A program made the translations under genes and the position numbers. From Allobosea sp. WAO (GTDB lineage: Bacteria; Pseudomonadota; Alphaproteobacteria; Rhizobiales; Beijerinckiaceae): a DNA stretch of 64,000 nt. The first letter of the stretch is position 1, and each line of letters starts with the position of its first letter. The DNA is taken from positions 310,001 through 374,000 of the forward strand of contig NZ_JXTJ01000007.1 of the NCBI RefSeq assembly GCF_001509835.1, in the 5' to 3' direction. The notes beneath the pieces were generated by a model, which was not told the DNA's origin, ran no database searches, and worked only from the letters and a program-made list of their open reading frames with translations. Shown here one piece after another: positions 1-8,961 of this stretch.

Positions 1-157
1 GGCGGACATTGAGCTTGTCGCGCAGGTTCGACCAGGAGACCTCGCGCACCAGTTCGAGATCGAGCCCCTCGACCTCGGCGAAGCCCTCATCCTTGGCGGC
101 GACGATCAGCGCGGAATCGATCAGCGGCATGAAGCCGACCCGCAGATGCAGCGTCAT
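1..157 (-). CDS. ABC transporter substrate-binding protein, nitrate/sulfonate/taurine type, 5' end only (partial)
   Basis: Only the first 52 codons are inside the window; the gene continues past base 1. The start MTLHLRVGFMPLIDSALIVA, followed by AKDEGFAEVEGLDLELVREVS, is typical of the mature N-terminus of NrtA/CmpA/SsuA-type binding proteins, which bind nitrate, bicarbonate or sulfonates for an ABC importer. No signal peptide is visible, so this may be the cytoplasmic NrtA-like sensor often found beside nasT (NasS). Its ATG overlaps the nasT stop by 4 bp (ATGA), so the two are translationally coupled. A NasS-type nitrate sensor is the most attractive reading because NasS and NasT act as a pair, but the rest of the gene is needed to tell it from a transporter subunit. 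Confidence 0.7.
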   Translation of the reverse strand, partial: MTLHLRVGFMPLIDSALIVAAKDEGFAEVEGLDLELVREVSWSNLRDKLNVR

Positions 158-738
158 TTCAGCACCTCGGCGGCCGTGATGATCGAACGGGCGATGTCGA
201 CGAGCTTGCGCTTCTCGTTCATCGCGGTCTTGCGCAGGAGGGCATAGGCCTCCTCCTCGGTCAGGCTCTTCAGCCGCATGACGATGCCCTTGGCGCGGTC
301 GATCGTCTTGCGGTCGTCGAGCTGCGAACGGGCCTCGTCGAGTTCCTGCTGGAGGCGGCTAAAGGCGTTGAAGCGGCTGATGCAGGTCTGCAGGATCGGT
401 TTCAGCCGCTCCTTCTTCAGCCCGTCGACGATATAGGCGGAGACCCCGGCCTCGACCGCCTCCTCGATCGAGGCCTCGTCGGATTGGTCGACGAACATGG
501 TGATCGGGCGCTTCACATGACGGCTGACCAGGAACATGTCGGCGAGCGCGTCGCGGCTCGGATTCTCGAGGTCGATGACCACGACATCGGGATCGTGCCG
601 CTCGATGGCGGCGACGAGGCCGTTGGTGCCTGCGAGCAGCACGATCTCATGCGGGCCCGCCTCGCGCAGGCCTTCCTGGATGATCGCGGCGCGAACCGGA
701 TTGGCATCGACGATCAGGATTTTGATGCTGCTGGCCAT
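154..738 (-). CDS. nasT: ANTAR-domain response regulator/antiterminator NasT
   Basis: 194-residue protein with an N-terminal receiver-like domain (about residues 5-110, starting MASSIKILIVDANPVRAAII), a short coiled linker (RLQQELDEARSQLDDRKTID) and a C-terminal ANTAR RNA-binding domain (RAKGIVMRLKSLTEEEAYAL). ANTAR proteins bind paired hairpins in nascent RNA and prevent termination; NasT does this for nitrate assimilation operons, held inactive by NasS when nitrate is absent. I chose the internal ATG at 738 because homologous sequence begins there; the in-frame extension to 867 is low-complexity and unlike the family. The 4-bp overlap with the downstream binding-protein gene fits a nasT-nasS (or nrtA) pair. 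Nitrogen control is inferred from family, not from a visible site. Confidence 0.85.
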   Translation of the reverse strand: MASSIKILIVDANPVRAAIIQEGLREAGPHEIVLLAGTNGLVAAIERHDPDVVVIDLENPSRDALADMFLVSRHVKRPITMFVDQSDEASIEEAVEAGVSAYIVDGLKKERLKPILQTCISRFNAFSRLQQELDEARSQLDDRKTIDRAKGIVMRLKSLTEEEAYALLRKTAMNEKRKLVDIARSIITAAEVLK

Positions 739-1005
739 CTCGCCCGGTGCGGAAGCAATGCCACGGCACTGCAGGATTTGGGCCAGAAGGGGAGCGCCGA
801 CAAGGCGCGCAGGCGACAATGCGTGACTTCGGACACTCGCGAGCGAAGCCGAGGCCTGATCAGTCAATCTGGAAAATGGCGCGAGCGACCGCGATCGACC
901 CGACGACGCAGCGTCGGCTCTTTTCGGCCTCTGGCCCGGGTTCGGGTAGACTGGCTAGCCTTCGCCAGCGGGCCGTCTCCGGCAATCATGCCTGCAATGG
1001 GGCCA

Positions 1006-2061
1006 TCATTCCGGCGTGAGTGGGTCATGCGTTGCGGGGCGCGCGGCCGCGATGCTCAAACGACCATGGCCGACATGAACGTGAGAACCCGCACCGCCGC
1101 CCCATAGCAGCCCAAGCTGCGAGACGATGTGGCCTCCGAACTGCTCATAGGGAATCCTGATCGAGGTCAGCCAGGGCGCCAGCCACGCGTTCAACGCGTT
1201 ACCATCGACGCCGACCAGCGAGCAGGCCTCCGGCACAGCGATGCCGTGCTCCCGCGCCAGCCGATAAGCTCCGTAGGCGATCAGGTCGCTGACGCAGAAG
1301 ATGCCGGCCGGCCAGCCGCCTGCCGAGGCGAGCGCGGTCGCTGCGGCATAGCCGACCTCGATATGATTCAGCCCCTCTGCGCCGACGCGCCGGACGGCGC
1401 CGGCCGGGATGCCGCACTCCTCAAGCCGGGCGATGAAACCGGCGGCCCGCTCAGCCGTGCTCGAGGCGTTCTGCGCGGCCATGAGGACCGCCGGGCGAGC
1501 AATGCCGCGAGCCAGCATGTAATCGGCGGCATCGGCTCCCGCGCGGCGATCGTCGATGCCGACGAATGTGCCGCCGCCGAAAGGGCTACGCCGGGCGACG
1601 AACACCAGCGGATCGCCGCGCTGGACCGCTTTCTGCAATCCGCGGCTGCGGACCGCACTGACCATGACATAGCCGGCGACGAACTGGCGGCGCATCGCGT
1701 CCAGGTATTCGTCCTGTAGCTCCGGCCGGTCATGGGTGTCGCACAGGATCGTCACATAGCCGGCATTGCGCAGTGCGGCCTCGGTCGAGACCGCAATCGC
1801 CGCCATGGCCGGGTTGTCGAGATTGGAGGACAGCATCGCGACGATACGGCTGGCCCGGCGCTTCAGAGCCTGCCCGACCGGGTTGGGTCGATAGCCCAGC
1901 CGCGCGATCGCGTCTTCGACCCGCGCGACCGTGTCGGCCGAGGCGCGCCCGCGCTTGCCGTTGACGACGCGCGAGACGGTCGCGACCGAGACGCCGGCCT
2001 CGCGCGCGACGGTGGCGAGCGAGGCGGCGGCAGGCTCTAAGCGCGCGAGCGTGGCGGTCAT
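1006..2061 (-). CDS. LacI-family transcriptional regulator of the adjacent sugar operon
   Basis: 351 residues, normal for LacI/GalR regulators. Residues 15-34 form the helix-turn-helix and hinge entry (LATVAREAGVSVATVSRVVN), then a periplasmic-binding-protein-like effector domain fills residues 70-340, with the usual late GVDG motif in CSLVGVDGNALNAW. It is transcribed away from the ABC transporter/GH31 operon starting at 2225, and a perfect 14-bp palindrome with a central CG lies between them, the layout of a local repressor. The inducer is presumably the imported oligosaccharide or a product of its hydrolysis. The C-terminus is a little Ala/Gly/His-rich and carries nothing recognisable. Confidence 0.88.
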   Translation of the reverse strand: MTATLARLEPAAASLATVAREAGVSVATVSRVVNGKRGRASADTVARVEDAIARLGYRPNPVGQALKRRASRIVAMLSSNLDNPAMAAIAVSTEAALRNAGYVTILCDTHDRPELQDEYLDAMRRQFVAGYVMVSAVRSRGLQKAVQRGDPLVFVARRSPFGGGTFVGIDDRRAGADAADYMLARGIARPAVLMAAQNASSTAERAAGFIARLEECGIPAGAVRRVGAEGLNHIEVGYAAATALASAGGWPAGIFCVSDLIAYGAYRLAREHGIAVPEACSLVGVDGNALNAWLAPWLTSIRIPYEQFGGHIVSQLGLLWGGGAGSHVHVGHGRLSIAAARPATHDPLTPE

Positions 2062-2143
2062 GCATCGGCCTCCCTGTTGCCCCGGCCTGATCAGGCCTGG
2101 CCGGGTCGAGCCGGCCTTGCAGCCATGCCGCGCACAGGTTGCG

Positions 2144-2172
2144 TTGACAAGTGCGGCAAACGTTTGCCTTAT
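2144..2172 (+). promoter_or_regulatory. LacI-type operator within the promoter of the sugar ABC/GH31 operon
   Basis: GGCAAACGTTTGCC at 2155-2168 is a perfect 14-bp palindrome with the central CG step bound by LacI/GalR regulators. A consensus -35 hexamer TTGACA lies at 2144-2149; the palindrome occupies the spacer up to the expected -10 region near 2167-2174, which is weak (CTTATG). A repressor bound here would block polymerase on the operon that starts at 2225. The site is 57-106 bp from both divergent starts, so it may also autoregulate the regulator gene. A second, weaker inverted repeat with arms GGCAC/GTGCC spans 2182-2199. Confidence 0.7.
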
Positions 2173-2224
2173 GTCAGTCTAGGCACCTTGCGAAGTGCCG
2201 GCAACGGTCAAGGGAAGAACGCAC

Positions 2225-3502
2225 ATGTTGAGGAAACACTGGATTTCCGCGCTCGCTCTGTCCGCGGGCCTCCTCGCCGCTGGCCTGGCGCAGGCGCAGA
2301 CGACGGTGCGCATCGCCTGGTACTCGGACGGCAATGAAGGCGAGGTCATCACCGACCTGCTCAAGCGCTTCGAGGCCCAGAACAAGGACATCAAGGTCGT
2401 GCTCGACCAGGTGCCCTACAAAGCCATCACCGAGAACCTGCCCGTCCAGCTCGCCTCCGGCCAAGGGCCGGACATCGCCCGCGTCGTCGATCTCGGCGGC
2501 GTCGCCCGCTACGCACTCGACCTGCGCCCGCATCTCAAGGACGCCGCCTATTGGGAGAAGAATTTCGGGCCGTTCCTGCCCTGGATGCGCCCTGAGGGCG
2601 ACAACAGCGCCATTACCGGCTTCATGACGCAGCTCACCGTCTCCGGCCCCTTCGTCAACAAGACGCTGTTCGAGCAGGCGAGCATCGCCATGCCGGGCGC
2701 CAAGGCGACCTGGGAGGAATGGGGCAAGGCGGTCAAGGACGTTGCCGCCAAGGTCCAGGCGCCGTTCCCGCTGGCGATGGACCGCTCCGGCCACCGCTTC
2801 TTCTCGGTCGCGATCTCCGAGGGCGCCAAGGTGTTCGACGCCAAAGGCGAGCCGGCGGTGATCGATGACGGTTTCAAGCGCGGTGCCAAGCTGGTCTATG
2901 ACTGGCACAACAACGGCGTGATGAAGAAGGAGCTCTGGGGCTCGGTCTCCGGCACCGCCTATCGCGGCGCCAATGACGAGTTCAAGAACGCCCAGGTGGT
3001 GATGTACCAGTCGGGCTCCTGGCAGATCGCCCAGTTCGACAAGACGGTCGGCGACGCCTTCGACTGGATCGCGGTTCCCGCCCCCTGCGGCGCCGCCGCC
3101 TGCTCGGGCATGCCTGGCGGAGCCGGCCTCGTCGCGATCAAGACGACGAAGAGCCCGGAAGCCGTCGCCAAGGTGATGGAGTATCTCGCCAGCGAGCCGG
3201 TGCTGAGCGAGTTCTATGCCCGCTCGCTGTTCGTGCCCGGCCATCTCGGCATCGCCGCGAAGGGGCTCGACTATCAGGGCGCCAGCGCCCCTGCCAAGGC
3301 TGCGCTCAAGGTGTTCTCGGATCAGGTCGCGCAGCTCTCGCCGGTCGCCTACCAGCTGCAGGGCTATGTCAACAACCGCGTGATCTTCAACGCGGTGATC
3401 AGCCGGCTCGGCCAGGCGATCTCGGGCGAGGGCAGCCTCGACGAGGCCTTCAAGCGGATCGAATCCGACATCGCCCAGCAGATCGCCGAGCGCAAGAAGT
3501 AA
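2225..3502 (+). CDS. Sugar ABC transporter, extracellular substrate-binding protein (family 1)
   Basis: 425 residues. A clear Sec signal peptide (MLRKHWISALALSAGLLAAG, cleavage after about residue 24 at AQA) is followed by a UgpB/MalE-type family 1 solute-binding fold; TTVRIAWYSDGNEGEVITDL and LASGQGPDIARVVDL are characteristic early blocks. I chose the ATG at 2225, preceded by AAGGGAAG at 2210-2217, over the in-frame GTG at 2195, which would put ten hydrophilic residues before the signal peptide. It is the first gene of an operon with two permeases, an ATPase and a GH31 glycosidase, so the ligand is probably an alpha-linked gluco-oligosaccharide. The exact sugar cannot be read from the sequence. 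Confidence 0.9.
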   Translation: MLRKHWISALALSAGLLAAGLAQAQTTVRIAWYSDGNEGEVITDLLKRFEAQNKDIKVVLDQVPYKAITENLPVQLASGQGPDIARVVDLGGVARYALDLRPHLKDAAYWEKNFGPFLPWMRPEGDNSAITGFMTQLTVSGPFVNKTLFEQASIAMPGAKATWEEWGKAVKDVAAKVQAPFPLAMDRSGHRFFSVAISEGAKVFDAKGEPAVIDDGFKRGAKLVYDWHNNGVMKKELWGSVSGTAYRGANDEFKNAQVVMYQSGSWQIAQFDKTVGDAFDWIAVPAPCGAAACSGMPGGAGLVAIKTTKSPEAVAKVMEYLASEPVLSEFYARSLFVPGHLGIAAKGLDYQGASAPAKAALKVFSDQVAQLSPVAYQLQGYVNNRVIFNAVISRLGQAISGEGSLDEAFKRIESDIAQQIAERKK

Positions 3503-3507
3503 GGCGG

Positions 3508-4536
3508 ATGACCTCCGACGCTCCCCTCCCGACGGCGCAAGCGGAGCGCGCTGGCGCAGCGAGCCTCTTCGCTGCGCCTCTCGCGATGCTGATGCGGCTG
3601 ATCGACTGGCCGATGCAGGCGCTGCAGCGGCTGATCGGCGAGCGGCGGATGGCCTATGTCTTCCTCCTGCCCAATCTCGCCTTCTTCTCGCTCTTCGTCT
3701 TCCTGCCGCTGATCATCAACTTCATCTTCTCGGTGACGGGCGGGGCGGGGCTGTTCCCCTCGGAGCGGCCCTTCGTCGGGGCGCAGCAATACGCCTATCT
3801 CTTCGATTGCGGCTCCTTCCTCGACGCTTCCTCCTGCCGCGAGGATCATTTCTGGCGCGGCGTTTCCAACACCGCCCGCTTCACCGTCTTCCAGGTCACG
3901 GCGATGGTGCTGTTCTCGCTGCTGACGGCGGTTGTGCTGAACATGAAGATCCGGGCGCGCGGCTTCTTCCGCGCCGTCTACTTCTTCCCGGTGCTGCTCT
4001 CGCCGGTGGTGGTGGCGCTGACCTGGAAATGGATCCTGCAGCGCGACGGCCTGCTCAACGCCGCGATCACCTCGCTCGGCGGCGAGCGCATCCTGTTCCT
4101 GGTCGATCCGAGCTGGGCGATGTTCTGGATCGTCTTCGTCTCGATCTGGGCCCATATGGGCTTCTACACGCTGATCCTGCTCGCCGGCCTGCAGGCGATC
4201 CCGGCCGACCTCTACGAGGCCGCCGAGATGGATGCGACGCCGCGCTGGCGTGTGTTCTGGCGCATCACCCTGCCATTGCTCTGGCCGAACATGATCGTCG
4301 TGATCGTGCTGGCGCTGATCCGCGGCGTGCAGACCTTCGACGAAGTCTTCGTCTTGACCGGTGGCGGCCCCGGTACGGCGACGCTGATGGTGGTGCACTA
4401 CATCTATGAAACCGCCTTCGCCAACCAGGTCCAGAATTTCGGCCTGGCGGCGGCCGCTTCGGTCGTGCTCGGCGTCGTGCTGTTTGCGTTGACGCTCCTC
4501 CAGCTCGCGGCGAGTCGCCGCAAGGGGGCGGCATGA
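3508..4536 (+). CDS. Sugar ABC transporter permease, MalF/UgpA-like
   Basis: 342 residues with about six membrane helices, the first at residues 48-75 (VFLLPNLAFFSLFVFLPLII). The EAA loop that docks on the ATPase is near residue 235 (DLYEAAEMDATPRWRVFWRI). A short N-terminal cytoplasmic extension and a loop after helix 1 containing two cysteines eleven residues apart (CGSFLDASSC) are additions to the minimal UgpA plan; the loop would be periplasmic, where a disulfide is possible. It follows the binding protein by 5 bp and overlaps the next permease by 4 bp (ATGA at 4533-4536), so subunits should be made together. Confidence 0.9.
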   Translation: MTSDAPLPTAQAERAGAASLFAAPLAMLMRLIDWPMQALQRLIGERRMAYVFLLPNLAFFSLFVFLPLIINFIFSVTGGAGLFPSERPFVGAQQYAYLFDCGSFLDASSCREDHFWRGVSNTARFTVFQVTAMVLFSLLTAVVLNMKIRARGFFRAVYFFPVLLSPVVVALTWKWILQRDGLLNAAITSLGGERILFLVDPSWAMFWIVFVSIWAHMGFYTLILLAGLQAIPADLYEAAEMDATPRWRVFWRITLPLLWPNMIVVIVLALIRGVQTFDEVFVLTGGGPGTATLMVVHYIYETAFANQVQNFGLAAAASVVLGVVLFALTLLQLAASRRKGAA

Positions 4537-5585
4537 ACAGGCTCGCCCGCATGGCGGTGGCCCGCCGCAATCCCGGCCGCTGGCACTGGACCGACATCGC
4601 CGCCTACAGCTATCTCGCCCTCGGCGTCGTCCTGATGTTCGGCCCCGTGCTCTGGCTCGGACTGTCCTCGTTCAAGACGCAGGCCGGCCTGCTCGAATTC
4701 CCGCCCTCGCTGCTGCCGATGTCGCAAAAAGAGGTCCGGGTCGAGGGCCATGCCCAGCCGCTGCCGCTCTTCGAAGTGACAATGGAGGACGGCTCGAAAC
4801 GGGTGCTGGCGCAAGTCCGCCGCATCGGCATCCAGGCGCAAATGATCGACCCCGCCAATCCCGGCCAGAGCATCCGCGTGCCGATCGACAAACGCACCCC
4901 GGTGCGCGAGTTCAAGCTCGCGACCGAGAACTATACCGAGCCGCTGGAGCGCTTCGCCTTCATGCGCTTCCTCTGGAATTCGGTCTTCGTCACGGTCGTG
5001 GCGACGCTGATCACGCTGGTGATCAACTCGATGGCCGCCTATGCGCTCTCGATCTACGAGTTCCGCGGCAAGACGGCGGTGATGCTGATGGTGATCGGTA
5101 CGCTGATGATCCCGATCACCATCATCCTGGTGCCGGTCTATCTCGTCATCACCAAGCTCGGCCTGGTCAATTCGCTCTGGGCGGTGATCCTGCCGGGGGC
5201 GGCGACGCCGACCGGCGTCTTCCTCTTGCGCCAGTACATGCTGACCCTGCCGCGCGACCTGATCGAGGCGGCGCGCATGGACAAGGCCTCGGAGTGGCAG
5301 ATCTACTGGCGCATCGTCATGCCGCTCGCCATGCCGGCGCTGGCCGTGCTCGCGATCTTCTCGATCATGTGGCGCTGGAACGAGTTCCTCTGGCCGCTCG
5401 CGGTGCTGACCAAGACCGAGGCCTATACGCTGCAGATCGGCCTCAACGCCTTCCAGGGCGAATTGCAGACGCAGTGGCATTACCTGCTCGCGATGACGGT
5501 GGTGACCTTGCTTCCGGTCGCGCTGGTCTTCGTCTTCCTGCAGCGCTTCATCACCACCGGCATCGCCAATACGGGAATGAAATAA
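4533..5585 (+). CDS. Sugar ABC transporter permease, MalG/UgpE-like, with periplasmic insertion
   Basis: 350 residues, about 70 longer than a standard UgpE. Helix 1 is at about residues 22-45; the remaining helices begin near residue 145 (LWNSVFVTVVATLITLVINS). Between them, residues 60-130 form a hydrophilic domain (for example KEVRVEGHAQPLPLFEVTME) that should face the periplasm. The EAA loop is present near residue 243 (DLIEAARMDKASEWQIYWRI). Alpha-glucoside permeases of the AglG/MalG group are also larger than UgpE, which fits the neighbouring GH31 gene. Start and stop overlap the flanking genes by 4 bp and 1 bp. Confidence 0.9.
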   Translation: MNRLARMAVARRNPGRWHWTDIAAYSYLALGVVLMFGPVLWLGLSSFKTQAGLLEFPPSLLPMSQKEVRVEGHAQPLPLFEVTMEDGSKRVLAQVRRIGIQAQMIDPANPGQSIRVPIDKRTPVREFKLATENYTEPLERFAFMRFLWNSVFVTVVATLITLVINSMAAYALSIYEFRGKTAVMLMVIGTLMIPITIILVPVYLVITKLGLVNSLWAVILPGAATPTGVFLLRQYMLTLPRDLIEAARMDKASEWQIYWRIVMPLAMPALAVLAIFSIMWRWNEFLWPLAVLTKTEAYTLQIGLNAFQGELQTQWHYLLAMTVVTLLPVALVFVFLQRFITTGIANTGMK

Positions 5586-6652
5586 TGGCGGGACTGAGCC
5601 TCTCCGGCGTCCGCAAGGCCTATGGCGCGACCACGGTGCTGCACGGCATCGACCTCGATGTCGCCGATGGCGAGTTCGTCGTCTTCGTCGGCCCCTCCGG
5701 CTGCGGGAAGTCGACGCTGCTGCGCTCGATCGCCGGGCTGGAGAGCATCACCGGCGGCACGATCGCGATCGACGGCACCGATGTCACCGGGCTGCCGGCC
5801 TCCGAGCGCGGCCTCGCCATGGTGTTCCAGTCCTATGCGCTCTACCCGCATATGAGCGTCTACGCGAACATGGCCTTCGCGCTGGAGAACATGGGCTTCA
5901 AGCGCGACGAGATCGACAAAAGGGTGAAGCGCGCCGCCGGCATGCTGCGCCTGACCGACTATCTCGAGCGCAAGCCCAAGGCGCTTTCCGGCGGCCAGCG
6001 CCAGCGCGTCGCCATCGGCCGCGCCATTGTGCGCGATCCAAAAATCTTCCTGTTCGACGAGCCGCTCTCGAACCTCGACGCCGAACTGCGCGTCGCCACC
6101 CGCAAGGAGCTCGCCGCGCTCCATGCCGAGATCGGCGGCACGATGATCTACGTCACCCATGACCAGGTCGAGGCGATGACGCTGGCGCATCGCATCGTCG
6201 TGCTGCAGGGCGGCAAGATCGAGCAGGTCGGCACGCCGCTCGAACTCTACAACCGGCCGGACAACCTGTTCGTCGCCGGCTTCATCGGCTCGCCGCGCAT
6301 GAATCTGCTGCCGGGCAAGGTGGTGAGGCCGGGCGCGGTCGCGCTGGGCGAGGCCGGCCACCAGATCCCCTGCCAGACCGGGAGCCTTGCTGCGGGAGCC
6401 TCGGTCACGCTCGGCATTCGGCCGGAGCACCTTGCGCTCGCTTCGCAGGATGGCGGCGTGCCGCTCGCGATCGAGCTGGTCGAGCGCCTCGGCGGCGAGA
6501 GCTATCTCTATGGCGCTTCGCGCGGCCTGCCGCAGATCACGCTCCGGCTCGACGGCCAGAGCGAGCACCAGCGCGGCTCCGCCGTCGCGCTCGCCTTCCC
6601 GCAGCAGCATCTGCACCTGTTCGACGAGAACGGCCGGGCTGTCCGGTCCTGA
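5585..6652 (+). CDS. Sugar ABC transporter ATP-binding protein, MalK/UgpC-like
   Basis: 355 residues, the family's usual length. Walker [10 protein letters not shown] is at 36-44, Q-loop Gln82, signature LSGGQ at 134-138, Walker B FLFDEP at 155-160 and switch His192; all are intact. Residues 240-355 form the TOBE/OB regulatory domain seen in MalK and UgpC. The ATG at 5585 shares one base with the preceding stop (TAATG), which fixes the start; the long upstream in-frame extension is a shadow of the permease gene. It energises the importer encoded at 2225-5585. Confidence 0.93.
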   Translation: MAGLSLSGVRKAYGATTVLHGIDLDVADGEFVVFVGPSGCGKSTLLRSIAGLESITGGTIAIDGTDVTGLPASERGLAMVFQSYALYPHMSVYANMAFALENMGFKRDEIDKRVKRAAGMLRLTDYLERKPKALSGGQRQRVAIGRAIVRDPKIFLFDEPLSNLDAELRVATRKELAALHAEIGGTMIYVTHDQVEAMTLAHRIVVLQGGKIEQVGTPLELYNRPDNLFVAGFIGSPRMNLLPGKVVRPGAVALGEAGHQIPCQTGSLAAGASVTLGIRPEHLALASQDGGVPLAIELVERLGGESYLYGASRGLPQITLRLDGQSEHQRGSAVALAFPQQHLHLFDENGRAVRS

Positions 6653-6672
6653 CGACTGACTAGAGAGATCCC

Positions 6673-8961
6673 ATGAAAGCCCTGACGCAAGGCCGCTACC
6701 TCGGCCGCGACGGCGAAGCCGCCTTGTTCGATGTCGGCCTCGGCGCGACCATCGCTGTCCGCATCCTCGAAGGCGATATCGGCCGGGTGACGCTGAAGCC
6801 GCAGGACGGCTACCGCCTCGACCGCGGCTGGTCGATCGCGCCGGGCGGGCTCGAGCCGCCTTATGAAGGGCGTCCGCGTGATGATCTTTCCGGTTTTGCC
6901 TGCCCGCAGGCGAGCGTCAGCGAGAATGAAGGCAAGGTCACGCTGTCAGCCGGCGGCCTCTCCGCCGAGGTGACGCTCTCGCCCTTCGGCATCGCCTGGC
7001 GGCGCGAGGGCGAGGCCACTTCCTTCCTGCAGGATCGCACGACACAGGCCTATCTGATCTCGCCGCGGACCGGCGCGCTCGCCCATTTCATGGCGCGCGA
7101 CTATGCCGAGCGGCATTACGGGCTCGGCGACAAAGCCGGCCCGCTCGACCGGACCGGACGGCGCTTTGCCATCGACGCGGTCGACCCCTGCGGCTTCGAT
7201 GCCGAGCTTTCAGACCCGCTCTACAAGATGCTGCCCTTCTTCATCGTCGACGGGAAGGCGGGCGCCCATGGCGTCTTCTACGACAACCTCTCGACCGGCA
7301 GCGTCGATCTCGGCTGCACGCTCGATAATTACCATGGCCTGTTCCGCTCCTGGAAAGGCGACGATGGCGATCTCGACTACTATGTCATGGCCGGCCCGAC
7401 GGTGCCTGATGTCGTCAGGCGCTTTTCCTGGCTGACCGGCGGCCAGGCTTTCGCGCCGCGCTGGTCCTTCGGCTTCGGCGTGACCTCGATGGCGATCGCC
7501 GATGCTCCCGATGCCGACGCAAGGATCAGCGACTTCGTCGCCAAGTGCCGCAAGCACGCCATCCCCTGCGACAGCTTCCATTTCGGCTCGGGCTATACCC
7601 AGATCGGCCATCGCCGCTACGCCTTCAACTGGAACCGCGACAAGTTCCCGGATCCGAAGGGCACGATGAAGCGGCTGAACGACGCCGGCATGCACACCGT
7701 CGCCAATCTGAAGCCCTGCCTGCTCGACGACCATCCGCGCCTGAACGAGGCGCTGGAGCAGGGCTTCCTGGTCAAGGACTCCAAGACCGGCGAGCCGGCC
7801 GTGGCGCAGTTCTGGGACGGGCTCGGCTTCCATATCGACTTCACCAACCCGAAGGGCCGGGCCTGGTGGCGCGCCGGCATCGAGAGCGCGCTGCTCGACC
7901 ACGGCTTCACCACGGTCTGGAACGACAACAACGAATACGAGATCTGGGACGAGGACGCCGTCTGTGATGGCGACGGCCGCCCCTTCCGGCAGGCGCTGGC
8001 CCGCCCGGCGCAGCCGCTCTTGATGACCAAGCTCTCCTATGAGGCGCAAGCCGCGCGCGAGCCGGGCAAGCGGCAATATGCGATCACGCGCGGAGGCTGC
8101 GCCGGCATCTCGCGCTATGCCCAGACCTGGTCCGGCGACAACGAGACCGCCTGGAAGACGCTGCGCTACAACCTGACGCAGGGGCTCAATATGAGCCTGT
8201 CGGGCATGTTCTCGATCGGCCATGATGTCGGCGGCTTCCATGGGCCGACGCCCGGCCCCGAGCTGTTCGTCCGCTTCAACGAGTTCTGCGCGCTCTGGCC
8301 GCGCATGGTGATGAACTCCTGGAACGATGACGGCGTCGTCAACCTGCCCTGGATGTATCCGGAGATGATCCCGCAGGTGCGCGAGGCGATCTCGCTGCGC
8401 TACCGGCTGATGCCCTATCTCTACACCCAGATGTGGCGGGCGAGCCGCGACGGCATACCGGCCGTGCGCCCGCTGTTCTACGACTTCCCGCAGGATGCGG
8501 CGGCGGTTGCGGTCGGCGACGTCTTCATGCTCGGCCCGGACGTGCTGGTCGCGCCGGTGCTGGAGGAAGGGGCACGCGAGCGCTCTGTCTACCTGCCGGT
8601 GCATGAAGGCGGCTGGTACGACTGGCATAGCGGCGCGCATCATCCGGGCGGGGCCGTCGTCACGGTCGATGCGCCGCTCGGGCGCCTGCCGCTCTTCCTG
8701 CGCGCCGGGGCGCTGATCCCGCTCGGAAATCGCGCGCAGACGGACAATTGGCGCGGGCTACTGGTATGTGGCCTCGTCGAAGGAGCCACTGGCGAACTCT
8801 ACGAGGATGATGGCGAGACCGCCGATTGGCGTGGTGAGGGCTCTACTTCGATCCGCTTCGTGGTCCGCGGCGGCGAACTCGTGATCGAACAGGGACAACG
8901 CGGCACAGGCTCGGTCGACAGCATTGATATCCTGGACATCGAATCAGGCGATTATCGATAG
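6673..8961 (+). CDS. Glycoside hydrolase family 31 (alpha-glucosidase/alpha-xylosidase type)
   Basis: 762 residues with the GH31 plan: N-terminal beta-sandwich, TIM-barrel catalytic domain, C-terminal beta domains. The catalytic nucleophile is Asp418 in VWNDNNEYE and the acid/base is Asp489 in WSGDNETAW, so the enzyme should be active. No signal peptide is visible, so it acts on sugars after import. It lies 20 bp after the ABC ATPase gene with its own Shine-Dalgarno (GAGAGA), making it the last gene of the LacI-controlled operon. Alpha-glucosidase is the likeliest activity; alpha-xylosidase or another GH31 specificity cannot be excluded. Confidence 0.92.
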   Translation: MKALTQGRYLGRDGEAALFDVGLGATIAVRILEGDIGRVTLKPQDGYRLDRGWSIAPGGLEPPYEGRPRDDLSGFACPQASVSENEGKVTLSAGGLSAEVTLSPFGIAWRREGEATSFLQDRTTQAYLISPRTGALAHFMARDYAERHYGLGDKAGPLDRTGRRFAIDAVDPCGFDAELSDPLYKMLPFFIVDGKAGAHGVFYDNLSTGSVDLGCTLDNYHGLFRSWKGDDGDLDYYVMAGPTVPDVVRRFSWLTGGQAFAPRWSFGFGVTSMAIADAPDADARISDFVAKCRKHAIPCDSFHFGSGYTQIGHRRYAFNWNRDKFPDPKGTMKRLNDAGMHTVANLKPCLLDDHPRLNEALEQGFLVKDSKTGEPAVAQFWDGLGFHIDFTNPKGRAWWRAGIESALLDHGFTTVWNDNNEYEIWDEDAVCDGDGRPFRQALARPAQPLLMTKLSYEAQAAREPGKRQYAITRGGCAGISRYAQTWSGDNETAWKTLRYNLTQGLNMSLSGMFSIGHDVGGFHGPTPGPELFVRFNEFCALWPRMVMNSWNDDGVVNLPWMYPEMIPQVREAISLRYRLMPYLYTQMWRASRDGIPAVRPLFYDFPQDAAAVAVGDVFMLGPDVLVAPVLEEGARERSVYLPVHEGGWYDWHSGAHHPGGAVVTVDAPLGRLPLFLRAGALIPLGNRAQTDNWRGLLVCGLVEGATGELYEDDGETADWRGEGSTSIRFVVRGGELVIEQGQRGTGSVDSIDILDIESGDYR

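Noticed and set aside
899-925. Hairpin CCGACG/CGTCGG followed by CTCTTTT, considered as a terminator
   Set aside because: It points along the plus strand, where no gene ends; the genes on both sides are on the minus strand.
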